7,186 nt of DNA from an uncultured Coriobacteriaceae bacterium. GTDB lineage: Bacteria > Actinomycetota > Coriobacteriia > Coriobacteriales > UMGS124. The stretch is from NCBI GenBank assembly GCA_900555105.1, contig USJP01000074.1:1-7186 (forward strand), given 5' to 3'. The position numbers and the translations under genes are program-made. This document shows, in pieces, positions 1 to 6,701 of this stretch. The notes below the pieces were generated by a model, which saw only the letters and a program-made list of their open reading frames with translations, made no database searches and was not told where the DNA came from. Numbering within the stretch: position 1 is the stretch's first letter; each line of letters begins with the position of its first letter.

Positions 1-72
1 CCTTGCTTGCTGCGCCTGTTTGTCTACCTGCGGTAAACTCCGCGTTTTGGAGTGCCTTGTATCGAGTCCCAC

Positions 73-120
73 ACGGGGGCGGCAGGACGAATCGGCCTTG
101 TTGCCCCCGTTTTTTCTTTT
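73..120 (+). terminator. Intrinsic (Rho-independent) terminator
   Basis: A stem pairs 73-86 with 97-110. Its base is an uninterrupted 8 bp block (ACGGGGGC with GCCCCCGT), extended inward by six more pairs, three of them G-U. It is followed directly by a T-rich run at 110-120 (six T, C, four T). The T run lies only on the right, so it works for + strand transcription. It therefore ends a transcript coming from left of the window. In one frame a stop codon (TAA, 34-36) lies 36 bp before the stem and could end that upstream gene, but too little of it is present to identify. Confidence 0.85.
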
Positions 121-130
121 GAGGGTTACA

Positions 131-220
131 ATTTAACATACATTCCAGCGATTGAGATGTATGTTAAATCATCAAAGCCCCAGTTGGCGTGTTTTTCGAA
201 ATTCTGAAATGTATGTTAAT
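131..220. repeat. Three-copy AT-rich element with a perfect 13 bp inverted repeat
   Basis: ATTTAACATACAT at 131-143 is the exact reverse complement of ATGTATGTTAAAT at 157-169, with a 13-nt spacer. A third copy, ATGTATGTTAAT, lies at 209-220 in the same orientation as the second, 52 bp further on (about five helical turns). A smaller palindrome, TTTCGAAA, lies at 194-201. The AT-rich arms stand out from the GC-rich surroundings. The layout resembles a multi-site operator for a dimeric DNA-binding protein. No T run follows the dyad, so it is not a normal terminator. What it controls is unclear, because the genes on both sides appear to end toward it. Confidence 0.75.
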
Positions 221-285
221 TGAGCTGCATGGCACGGAGAAGGTTACTCGTGAGCCCACCGGCCCACCTGCCTCGCTCGCCGGCC

Positions 286-1899
286 CTACCTGCTCGCCCT
301 GCTGTCCAGCTCCGCTTGCATGCGGTCGAGGTCGGCGCGTTGGAAGAGGTCGATGACCTCCTGCTGGCTGTGGACGTCGAGCTTCTGGAAGATGTGGTGG
401 CTGTGCGTGTTCACTGTGCCAGCGGAGATGGAGAGCTCCTCCTGGATGCGCGTGGAGTTGCGGCCTGCTGCTATGAGGCGGAACACGTCGACTTCACGGC
501 GCGTGAGGCTGTAGTAGTCGCCGATGATGGCGCACTTGCGCTGGAAGGGAACCTTTTGCGGCGCTTGGCCGGCCGGGGACTCCGTGCGCTGCCTATGCGC
601 GCACTTTGCGGAGGCCCCAGACGGCGACTGCGACCCGTTGTCCGACAATGCCCCTTCGCCGATGGCCCCAGCCGACACCTCGTCCGTCTCCTCGCCGAGG
701 TTCTGCCCAAAGACGGCGATATCGGTGCTGGTAAGGACATAGGTTCGCAAGAAGGTAATGCTGATGACCGCCACCGCCGCCACGGCCGAGAAAAGCTGCG
801 GCCCTACCCCGAGGCTCAAAAGCATGTTTGCGATGAGGGAGCCTGCAATGACGCCCGTGAGCAGTACAAGGGCGCGGCCGAAGCCGAACACCTGCACCGA
901 GGTGAACTGAAAGCGACTGGCCACCTCGCTGAGGATGACCCACATGAGGATTTCGAACAACGTGTAGCCCGCAGAGACCACGGAGAAGGACAGCGCAATG
1001 TTGGGGCTGGAGAGGGGCATCAGGGCAAACCCCACAATGCAGACGAAGACGGTCGGCTTGTAGAGCGTCTCAATGGTGACCTCGCGAGCCGCTGCCGTGC
1101 TTCCAAGCAGGACGAGTGCGGCCACAAGGGGAACGGCGGAGTTGAGCATTTGGAACGTCTTGCCCAGGGCGGCGGTCTCCGAGCCGAGATACAGACCGTG
1201 CGTGATGCCGGTCAGGATGCCGAGCACTGCGGCACAGGTGGCAAGCTTGAGCAGCATTTTCGCTGAGATGCGTTCGCCAAGATTCAAGCGCACCTCGCAG
1301 TCTTCCTCGCCGGGGCGCGGCACACGGTGAAGCGCCATCACGCAGATAAACGGCAGTGCCACCTCCACTGCGACAGCCGCCTCAAGCGGCAGGCTCATGA
1401 TGCCGAGCGTCAACGCGGCACATCCTACCGTTGCCCATAGAATGCCCATTGTGCACGAGCGTACGTCAATGCCGACAAAGCGCCTTCCTATCGAGAGGAA
1501 CACAAGCGCCGAACCTGTGCCTGTAAGCGCTGCGCTGCCCCACAGGGCTACCGGGGCAATGATCTGTCCGCTTGTCAGATATGGGAAGAGTGGTATGAAG
1601 CCGGCTCCACACAGCATCGCGCCCATATAGTCAAACGCCGGGTGCTCTCCTGTTATCATCACAGGACGATGGAGCAGCGCGAAGACGACGAGGGACACGG
1701 CAAGCGCCAAGATAGACGTGCGGTATACCTCGCCTGCCGTACCCGCCATTGATTCTGGAGCATAGCGCTGAAAGAGCACCACGCTGAAGAAGGCGGTGGT
1801 GATCCATGTTCGATTGAGCATATAGGCCAGGGTGCGCCACATGTTTGAGCGGCGCGTCCTGTCACTCTTTGGCAATGATTCAGTGACCTTCTGGTCCAT
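286..1899 (-). CDS. Membrane-bound LuxR-family transcriptional regulator, multi-TM sensor domain
   Basis: A 537-residue regulator predicted to sit in the cytoplasmic membrane with a cytoplasmic DNA-binding tail. Residues about 31-390 hold roughly twelve hydrophobic segments (near 31-45, 60-76, 90-107, 112-136, 150-169, 172-190, 217-234, 250-267, 281-298, 301-326, 336-360, 366-384), like a transporter fold used as a sensor. Residues about 398-460 form a Gly/Ser/Gln-rich hydrophilic linker. Residues 462-520 are a LuxR/GerE helix-turn-helix: the LTRREVDVFRLIAAG start, then SISAGTVNTHSHHIFQKLDV as recognition region. No receiver, GAF or autoinducer domain is visible. The start is supported by GGGGGA a few bases upstream. 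It is divergent from the molybdoenzyme gene set and is probably its dedicated regulator; this is inference from position. Multi-TM LuxR proteins are common in Eggerthellales. The ligand is unknown. Confidence 0.9.
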   Translation of the reverse strand: MDQKVTESLPKSDRTRRSNMWRTLAYMLNRTWITTAFFSVVLFQRYAPESMAGTAGEVYRTSILALAVSLVVFALLHRPVMITGEHPAFDYMGAMLCGAGFIPLFPYLTSGQIIAPVALWGSAALTGTGSALVFLSIGRRFVGIDVRSCTMGILWATVGCAALTLGIMSLPLEAAVAVEVALPFICVMALHRVPRPGEEDCEVRLNLGERISAKMLLKLATCAAVLGILTGITHGLYLGSETAALGKTFQMLNSAVPLVAALVLLGSTAAAREVTIETLYKPTVFVCIVGFALMPLSSPNIALSFSVVSAGYTLFEILMWVILSEVASRFQFTSVQVFGFGRALVLLTGVIAGSLIANMLLSLGVGPQLFSAVAAVAVISITFLRTYVLTSTDIAVFGQNLGEETDEVSAGAIGEGALSDNGSQSPSGASAKCAHRQRTESPAGQAPQKVPFQRKCAIIGDYYSLTRREVDVFRLIAAGRNSTRIQEELSISAGTVNTHSHHIFQKLDVHSQQEVIDLFQRADLDRMQAELDSRASR

Positions 1900-2109
1900 T
1901 GTTCCCCCGAACTTGTGACCGTCTCCTTGGGCTCAATGATACGCCTTTGCCTGCTGCAAAAATCATAAGCGACATATGAGATATGGCGCTAGCTGGGCGA
2001 TTTCATAAGAGCGGCTCGATGTGCCAGGCTGGGCACGAGCGTTAGCGTGTTTGGGGCCGCAGGGAAGTGCGGCGCCCGTCAGTATCCAAGCATGGAGAAG
2101 GAGGGAAAC
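1900..2109. promoter_or_regulatory. Divergent promoter/operator region between regulator and molybdoenzyme genes
   Basis: This 210 bp gap must hold the promoters for both divergent genes. Structures seen: TTTGC-N5-GCAAA, a perfect dyad at 1946-1960; CATAT-GAG-ATATG at 1973-1985; a direct repeat TCATAAG at 1963-1969 and 2013-2019, 50 bp apart; and hairpins GTGCC/GGCAC (around 2020-2036) and GCCGC/GCGGC (2056-2073) in the probable leader of the right-hand gene. TATCAT on the minus strand (1936-1941) could be a -10 box for the regulator. No convincing paired -35/-10 is seen in either direction, which fits activator-dependent promoters. The TTTGC dyad is the best operator candidate for a LuxR-type dimer. 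No known riboswitch was recognised. Confidence 0.6.
2098..2105 (+). promoter_or_regulatory. Ribosome binding site that fixes the molybdoenzyme start
   Basis: AAGGAGGG lies four bases before the ATG at 2110. The frame is open further upstream (GTG at 2047, ATG at 2092), but those starts lack a comparable site, and starting there would put extra residues ahead of the Tat motif. The ATG at 2110 puts the twin arginines at residues 7-8, as expected for a Tat signal. Confidence 0.85.
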
Positions 2110-5043
2110 ATGCAAGAAAGCGTGAGCCGCCGGAGCTTCTTGAAGATTGCCGCTGCGACCGGTGTCATCGCGGGCCTCGGCATGACCGCGGGGTCGGCTC
2201 TTGCCGAGACAGACTACACGGTGCTCGACAGCACCGACACCACGCGCAAGGTCCGCACGGTGTGCCGTGGTTGCGGCAAGATGGAGTGCGGTGTGTGGGT
2301 GACCGTGGAGAACGGTCGTGCGGTAAAGATCGAGGGCGACGAGAGCGCCGGCCACACCCTGGGCAGCTGCTGCAACAAGTCGGTTTCCTCGATGCAGGCC
2401 TGCTATCACCCCGATCGCCTGCGCTATCCCATGAAGCGCACGAACCCCAAGGGCGAGGACCCCGGCTGGGTGCGCATTTCTTGGGACGAGGCCATCGACA
2501 CCATCTATGAGGGCATCGAGGCCGTCCGCGCCAAGTACGGCTCGGAAGCTCTGTTCGACATGGCCGGCACCGGCCGTATGTACTGCAACCAGGGCACTTT
2601 CGGTGCATGGTTCCATTCGCCCAACAGCTTCGGCGCCTATCAGGTATGCAAGGGCCCGCGTCACTTTGCCTCGGCTCTGACCTCCGACTGGAACTTCAGC
2701 TGGTCGGCAACGGTCGACCGTCCTCCGGTGTTCACCATCTGGGCGTCTGGTCCCGAGTGCTCCAACTACGATGAGGCCGGCCGCTCCGTTGTCGATGAGG
2801 CGCTCAACGCTCCCACGTTCATCTCCGTTGACCCCCGTACCACAAACCTGGGCAAGGAGTCCGACATCCACCTGGCGCTCAAGGGCGGCACCGACACGCC
2901 GCTGGCTCTTTCCATGTGCGACGTCGTTATCAAGAACGACCTGGTCGACTGGCAGTTCGTGAAGCGCTGGACCAACGCGTGCGTCCTGGTCGTCGAGGAC
3001 AAGGAGCCCAACGGCCCCGAGCTTCCCCACATCTGGCACGGCCCCACAAACATCAAGACCACGCTTCTCACGCAGGCTGACCTTGAGGAAGACGGCAGCT
3101 CCTACAAGTACATGGTGTGGGACCAGGCCAGCGAGTCTCTCAAGTGGTTCAACGCTAGCGCCGACCGTCGCCTCGCCGACCCCGAGTGGGATCCCGTCAC
3201 CGACGAGGAATGCAACATGTGGGAGGGCGAGAAGCCGTGGAAGCGCTATGACGGCGACGGCCCCCAGGACGAGTGGTCGCGCAGGAACTTCGAGGGCACT
3301 GAGGCCGACACCGTGAAGTCCGAGTTCTCCCAGGGCTTCGTGCCGAACCTTGACGACTTTGAGTCCATCGACCCCGCAGTCTACGGCGAGTTCGAGGTGA
3401 CGTTCAAGGACGGCTCCACCCACACCGCCATCCCCGTGTGGCAGAAGTTTGCCGAGCGCTGCGACGAGTACGCACCCGAGATCGCCGAGGGCATCACGGG
3501 TGTTCCCGCTGCCGATATCGAGAAGGCTGCCCTGATCTATGCCACGCGCGTCGACGAGCGCTGGGGCAACGGCGGCATCATGTATCAGCTCGGCGTTGAG
3601 CATCACGGCAACGGCGTGCAGAACTGCCGCGCCATCGAGATCCTGACCGCCATCACTGGCAACACCGACACCCCTGGCGGCCAGCGCGGTTCCACTAAGC
3701 TCGACATGAACTATATGGGCAACTTCGGCCTGGCACCCTACGACCCCAACGCCGATCGTTCCTGCGACGGCAGCAAGCGCCTCGGTGCCGACACGCACCC
3801 GCTGCTCAACTGGTGGGGCATGTGGGCCAACTCCAACTCGATCGCCGAGGCCGGTGCCACCGGCAAGCCCTATCCGCTCAAGGGTGCTATGTGCGGTGCA
3901 GGCGACTTCATGAGCATGGCCAACTCCACGCTCATGTGGGATTGTCTGAAGCAGCTCGACTTCTTCTTCGACATCGACCTGTGGCATCACCCCACCAGCG
4001 AGCTGGCCGACATCATCCTGCCTGCCCGTCACTGGCTCGAGGTGCCGCTGCCCCGTCAGTCCCAGGGTGCTTCCGGTGCCCTCGGTGCCTGCGTGCCCGT
4101 GGTCGAGCCTCTCGCCGAGTCTCAGTACGACCCCACCATCGCTGAGATGCTGTACCAGCGCGCCGGCATCCAGTGGGGTTGGGACGCCGATAACCCCTAT
4201 CCCACCATGGAGGAGCAGCTCGACTACGTCGTGCGCGAGGTCGCTCCCTCTTGGCAGGACTTTGTCCAGCAGTTCCAGGACAATGGCTGGTGGGACGTCA
4301 AGAAGATCCATCCCGACGACTGGGGCACCTACCGTCGCTTCATGACCGGCTTCCTCAAGAAGGACTACACCCAGGTTCCTTCGGCCCAGACTGTCGTCCC
4401 CGGCTTCAACACGCCTACGCAGAAGCAGGAGATCTGGTCCACCATCATGGAGACGGCGCACGGCGCAGCCGCGGCTCTGCCCGACTACGAGCCCAACCCC
4501 GACACCAAGGCCATGAACCCCGAGCTCTGGGAGGAGTACCCCATCGAGTGCCTCACCGGCCGCCGCATCCCAGTGTACTTCCACTCCGAGCATCGCCAGC
4601 TTCCCTGGTGCCGCGAGGTTTGGCCTGTGCCCAAGATGGAGATCAACCCCGAGGACGCCGCTGAGCTCGGCATCGAGCAGGGCGACTGGTGCTGGATTGA
4701 GAACCCGCACGGCAAGATCCGCCAGACGGCCGACATCTTCCCCGGCGTCAAGAAGGGCACCATCAACTGTGAGCACTCCTGGTGGTACCCCGAGCTGTCC
4801 GCGCCTGAGCACGGTTGGCGCCTCTCCGCGGTGAACCAGCTTGTGAACAACGACATCTCCGACCCGTACTGCGGCTCCTCGGTGGTCCGCGGCTACCCGG
4901 TCAAGGTGTACAAGGCCACGGCTGAGAACTCGCCGTTCGACAACCCCGTGCCCTGCGACGACGACGGCACGCCCATCATCACCGATGCGACCGACCCGCG
5001 CCTGAAGGCTTGGGCTCCCGTGTACGAAGGAAGGGATGAGTAA
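2110..5043 (+). CDS. Tat-exported molybdopterin oxidoreductase, catechol dehydroxylase-like catalytic subunit
   Basis: A 977-residue catalytic subunit of the DMSO reductase family (bis-MGD, Mo or W). Residues 1-32 are a Tat signal: SRRSFLK at 6-12, a hydrophobic stretch, and likely cleavage after A32 (SALA). One [4Fe-4S] site uses C52, C55, C60 and C87 or C88 (C-x2-C-x4-C-x26-C). Residues about 96-295 continue the cofactor-binding core, with C180 in VCKGPRHFA a candidate metal ligand. TGNTDTPGG (516-524) matches a family cofactor loop. Residues about 810-935 form the C-terminal dinucleotide-binding domain. Motifs CRGCGKMECGVWV, YHPDRLRYPMKRTNPKG and RRIPVYFHSEHRQLPWCRE recall Eggerthella/Gordonibacter catechol dehydroxylases (Dadh, Hcdh, Cadh), also about 1,000 residues long; this is from memory, not alignment. 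Its stop overlaps the next start (TAATG), so translation is probably coupled. Substrate unknown; another reductase of the family remains possible. Confidence 0.92.
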   Translation: MQESVSRRSFLKIAAATGVIAGLGMTAGSALAETDYTVLDSTDTTRKVRTVCRGCGKMECGVWVTVENGRAVKIEGDESAGHTLGSCCNKSVSSMQACYHPDRLRYPMKRTNPKGEDPGWVRISWDEAIDTIYEGIEAVRAKYGSEALFDMAGTGRMYCNQGTFGAWFHSPNSFGAYQVCKGPRHFASALTSDWNFSWSATVDRPPVFTIWASGPECSNYDEAGRSVVDEALNAPTFISVDPRTTNLGKESDIHLALKGGTDTPLALSMCDVVIKNDLVDWQFVKRWTNACVLVVEDKEPNGPELPHIWHGPTNIKTTLLTQADLEEDGSSYKYMVWDQASESLKWFNASADRRLADPEWDPVTDEECNMWEGEKPWKRYDGDGPQDEWSRRNFEGTEADTVKSEFSQGFVPNLDDFESIDPAVYGEFEVTFKDGSTHTAIPVWQKFAERCDEYAPEIAEGITGVPAADIEKAALIYATRVDERWGNGGIMYQLGVEHHGNGVQNCRAIEILTAITGNTDTPGGQRGSTKLDMNYMGNFGLAPYDPNADRSCDGSKRLGADTHPLLNWWGMWANSNSIAEAGATGKPYPLKGAMCGAGDFMSMANSTLMWDCLKQLDFFFDIDLWHHPTSELADIILPARHWLEVPLPRQSQGASGALGACVPVVEPLAESQYDPTIAEMLYQRAGIQWGWDADNPYPTMEEQLDYVVREVAPSWQDFVQQFQDNGWWDVKKIHPDDWGTYRRFMTGFLKKDYTQVPSAQTVVPGFNTPTQKQEIWSTIMETAHGAAAALPDYEPNPDTKAMNPELWEEYPIECLTGRRIPVYFHSEHRQLPWCREVWPVPKMEINPEDAAELGIEQGDWCWIENPHGKIRQTADIFPGVKKGTINCEHSWWYPELSAPEHGWRLSAVNQLVNNDISDPYCGSSVVRGYPVKVYKATAENSPFDNPVPCDDDGTPIITDATDPRLKAWAPVYEGRDE

Positions 5044-5651
5044 TGGCACGCCTTACCATGGCGATCGACCTGAACCGCTGCATGAACTGCAAGGCCTGCA
5101 ACGCCGCCTGCAAGGAGCAGAACGACGTGGGCATCGGTTACTTCTGGACGTGGGTGGACCGCAAGCAGTCCGACAAGCTTGAGGAAGACAATGGCGCTCC
5201 CAGCCACGACTTCTATTACCTGCCCATGCAGTGCCAGCACTGTTACAATCCCGAGTGCGTCACGGTGTGTCCCACCGGCGCCTCGGTCAAGGCGGACAAC
5301 GGCACCGTGCAGATCGACCGCGATCAGTGCATCGGCTGCCAGGCCTGCGTCTCCGCATGCCCCTACGGTGTGCGCTACCTCAACGTCGAGAAGAACGTCG
5401 TTGAGAAGTGCAACCTGTGCGCCGAACGCATTGAGGAGGGCGAGCTGCCCCAGTGCGTGCTCAACTGCGTGGGCATGGCCAAGTGGTACGGCGACCTTGA
5501 CGAGGGCATCGAGAACTTCGACGGCCCGCTGGGCAAGAAGCTTGGCGAGTACGTGCAGCCCTACGAGGAGGCTGACATCCATCATCTGACCGACTCTGGC
5601 AACGGTCCGTCGTTCGTCTACATCCTGCGCAACCATACCTGGCAGGACTAG
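5043..5651 (+). CDS. Four-cluster [4Fe-4S] electron-transfer subunit (DmsB/PhsB type)
   Basis: A 202-residue ferredoxin-like subunit that passes electrons to the molybdoenzyme. Sixteen cysteines form four cluster sets: C13, C16, C19, C23; C64, C67, C72, C76; C96, C99, C102, C106; and C123, C126, C138, C142. This is the standard arrangement of DmsB, PhsB and NrfC-type subunits, and the length is normal. There is no signal peptide or membrane helix, so it is probably carried through the Tat system bound to the catalytic subunit. The ATG shares one base with the upstream stop (TAATG), with AAGGAAGG at 5027-5034 as ribosome site, so tight co-translation is expected. No membrane anchor (DmsC or NrfD type) follows directly, so the route from the quinone pool is not shown here. 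Function is confident; partner assignment follows from overlap and family practice. Confidence 0.95.
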   Translation: MARLTMAIDLNRCMNCKACNAACKEQNDVGIGYFWTWVDRKQSDKLEEDNGAPSHDFYYLPMQCQHCYNPECVTVCPTGASVKADNGTVQIDRDQCIGCQACVSACPYGVRYLNVEKNVVEKCNLCAERIEEGELPQCVLNCVGMAKWYGDLDEGIENFDGPLGKKLGEYVQPYEEADIHHLTDSGNGPSFVYILRNHTWQD

Positions 5652-5672
5652 CGTTTCCCGGTAAGTAAATGA

Positions 5673-5707
5673 GTGGGGAGGGGTTGCTGCAAGGCGCCCC
5701 TCCCTGC
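5673..5707 (+). promoter_or_regulatory. GC-rich hairpin after the iron-sulfur subunit gene
   Basis: GGGAGGGG (5676-5683) pairs perfectly with CCCCTCCC (5697-5704) around a 13-nt loop, with three weaker pairs outside. It begins 21 bases after the stop codon at 5649-5651. No T run follows, so it is not a standard intrinsic terminator. It could protect the 3' end of the upstream message, cause partial termination, or mark a processing point that sets the enzyme genes apart from the accessory genes. Confidence 0.6.
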
Positions 5708-5714
5708 CGACAGC

Positions 5715-5770
5715 GTGCTGCGGTGGACTCGCCTGTCCACCCCGAACTGCGGGCGAGCCCATCGCAGCAC
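5715..5770 (+). promoter_or_regulatory. Long imperfect hairpin with an alternative fold, upstream of the accessory gene
   Basis: GTGCTGCG (5715-5722) pairs with CGCAGCAC (5763-5770). The stem continues inward through 5734 and 5751, about 19 pairs in all, including two G-U, with one A-C mismatch and a 16-nt loop. A competing local hairpin uses the same left arm: GGTGGAC (5722-5728) with GTCCACC (5735-5741) around a six-base loop. The two folds exclude each other, as in attenuators. No T run follows either fold. The structure ends 26 bases before the next start codon. Confidence 0.6.
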
Positions 5771-5796
5771 ACAGCGAGAGAGATTGAAGGGGAGAG

Positions 5797-6570
5797 ATGA
5801 CCATGGATGAGGAAAAGGCGCCCGAGGCGGGCAAGGAGCCGATCGAGCGCTCGTATCAACCGGCGACGCAGGACTCAAACGCCCTGCTCAATGACGCGCC
5901 GGTAACTGAGGGTGCGAGCGCCGAGGAGCGTACGGAAGCCCTCTTTACGCGCCTGCATAGCTCGCGCCGCTTCTTGAACGGCATTCTTGAGTTCTGCCGC
6001 GAGGAGCGCACGGAAAGCGAGGTCACTGACGAGGTCGCGCGCATGAGGGCGCTGGAGTTCTGCATCTACGGGGCGGACGTGCTTTGCGCTCATCTCGTCG
6101 AGGCCGGCGCGCTTGAGCGCATCGAGCCCAAGCAGGACGACGTGCGTGTGGTGGAGATCGACGGCGTGCAGTACCTGGAACCTGCCGGTCGAGGCGATGA
6201 GCCTGTGGCTGGTAGTGAGGAGGGCGCTGGGGCTGCTGCGCCGGTGCGCCTGAAGACCTCGCAGGTTGGTCTTGCCGCCCTTGACCGCGAGCAAGACATG
6301 GGCCGCTTCCAGGAGATTCTCGACGAGGATGCGGGCCTGGACAACATTTATCGCATGCTTTTGGATTGCTGCGCCAACGAGGGCGGCGCCAGCGCCAAAG
6401 AGCTTGGCGACGCGGTGGACGACCAGCCCGAGCTGCAGGAACCGCGCCTGTACGCGTCGTATTTCTACGAAAAGATGGCCGAGCGCGACCTTATCGAGTG
6501 GACGGGCAAGGCGTGGGGCATCACCGAGCTTGGCAAGCGTGCCGTGCAGTATCTGGACAGCAGGGCGTAG
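5797..6570 (+). CDS. Unknown accessory protein with two winged-helix-like domains
   Basis: A 257-residue soluble protein that I do not recognise by name. Residues 1-45 are acidic and look disordered. Residues about 46-128 and 170-255 look like two copies of one fold: a helix ending in ILEFC (63-67) or MLLDC (187-191), a helix-turn-helix-like stretch, then VLCAHLVEAGALERI (95-109) or YFYEKMAERDLIEW (222-235), and a hydrophobic wing. Residues 129-165 form a Gly/Ala/Glu linker. This suggests a tandem winged-helix protein, either DNA-binding or, as in some maturation factors, protein-binding. No signal peptide or membrane helix is seen. The ATG at 5797 follows GAAGGGGAG closely; an ATG at 5803 in the same frame has better spacing, so the start may shift by two residues. 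Its place between the redox subunits and the chaperone suggests a role in control or assembly of the enzyme. Confidence 0.8.
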   Translation: MTMDEEKAPEAGKEPIERSYQPATQDSNALLNDAPVTEGASAEERTEALFTRLHSSRRFLNGILEFCREERTESEVTDEVARMRALEFCIYGADVLCAHLVEAGALERIEPKQDDVRVVEIDGVQYLEPAGRGDEPVAGSEEGAGAAAPVRLKTSQVGLAALDREQDMGRFQEILDEDAGLDNIYRMLLDCCANEGGASAKELGDAVDDQPELQEPRLYASYFYEKMAERDLIEWTGKAWGITELGKRAVQYLDSRA

Positions 6571-6701
6571 GGGTCACTCTGACGCAATGACTTCAGTATA
6601 TCGCACGCGCAGCCGCGGCATATAAACCGCCTGCGGTGCGGGCGAATGACCTGTATGGGAACGGCTCGTGCGTGAGTCGCGAATAAATTTGGGGGAGAGT
6701 T
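6571..6701 (+). promoter_or_regulatory. Leader region of the chaperone gene with small dyads
   Basis: The 131 bp gap contains the palindrome GCCGCGGC (6612-6619), CATATAAA just after it, and the dyad ACCGC-CT-GCGGT (6626-6637). Just before the start there is an AT-rich patch (AATAAATTT, 6682-6690) and a GGGGGAGAG ribosome site (6691-6699). There is no T run, so no terminator is called, and no convincing -35/-10 pair was found. It may be a simple operon spacer or hold a weak secondary promoter. Confidence 0.3.

Noticed and set aside
1..36. The 3' end of an upstream + strand gene ending at TAA 34-36
   Set aside because: Eleven codons are too few to identify a gene, and the other two frames are also open here. 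The terminator at 73-120 supports some upstream transcript but not which frame.
30..80. A tRNA-like stretch (ATCGAGTCCC near 62-70 with small hairpins at 30-53)
   Set aside because: The putative T-loop does not close with a proper G-C pair, no CCA end or acceptor stem is found, and the following stem is better explained as a terminator.
220..1266. A 348-codon + strand open frame opposite the LuxR-type regulator
   Set aside because: Its translation is charged and low in recognisable structure, while the minus strand frame gives clear membrane helices and a complete LuxR helix-turn-helix.
2047..2109. An upstream GTG start (2047) or ATG (2092) for the molybdoenzyme
   Set aside because: The strong AAGGAGGG site at 2098-2105 and the position of the Tat motif both favour ATG 2110.
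2041..2109. A molybdenum cofactor riboswitch in the leader of the molybdoenzyme gene
   Set aside because: Only two small 5 bp hairpins are present; the larger conserved structure expected of that RNA was not found.
1963..5049. A 1028-codon open frame on the minus strand opposite the whole molybdoenzyme gene
   Set aside because: It is a shadow of strongly GC-ending codon use on the + strand. Its translation shows no recognisable domain, and the + strand frame has a Tat signal, cluster cysteines and family motifs.
4893..5834. A 313-codon minus-strand open frame opposite the iron-sulfur subunit gene
   Set aside because: It lies opposite an unmistakable sixteen-cysteine ferredoxin-type gene and has no recognisable features.
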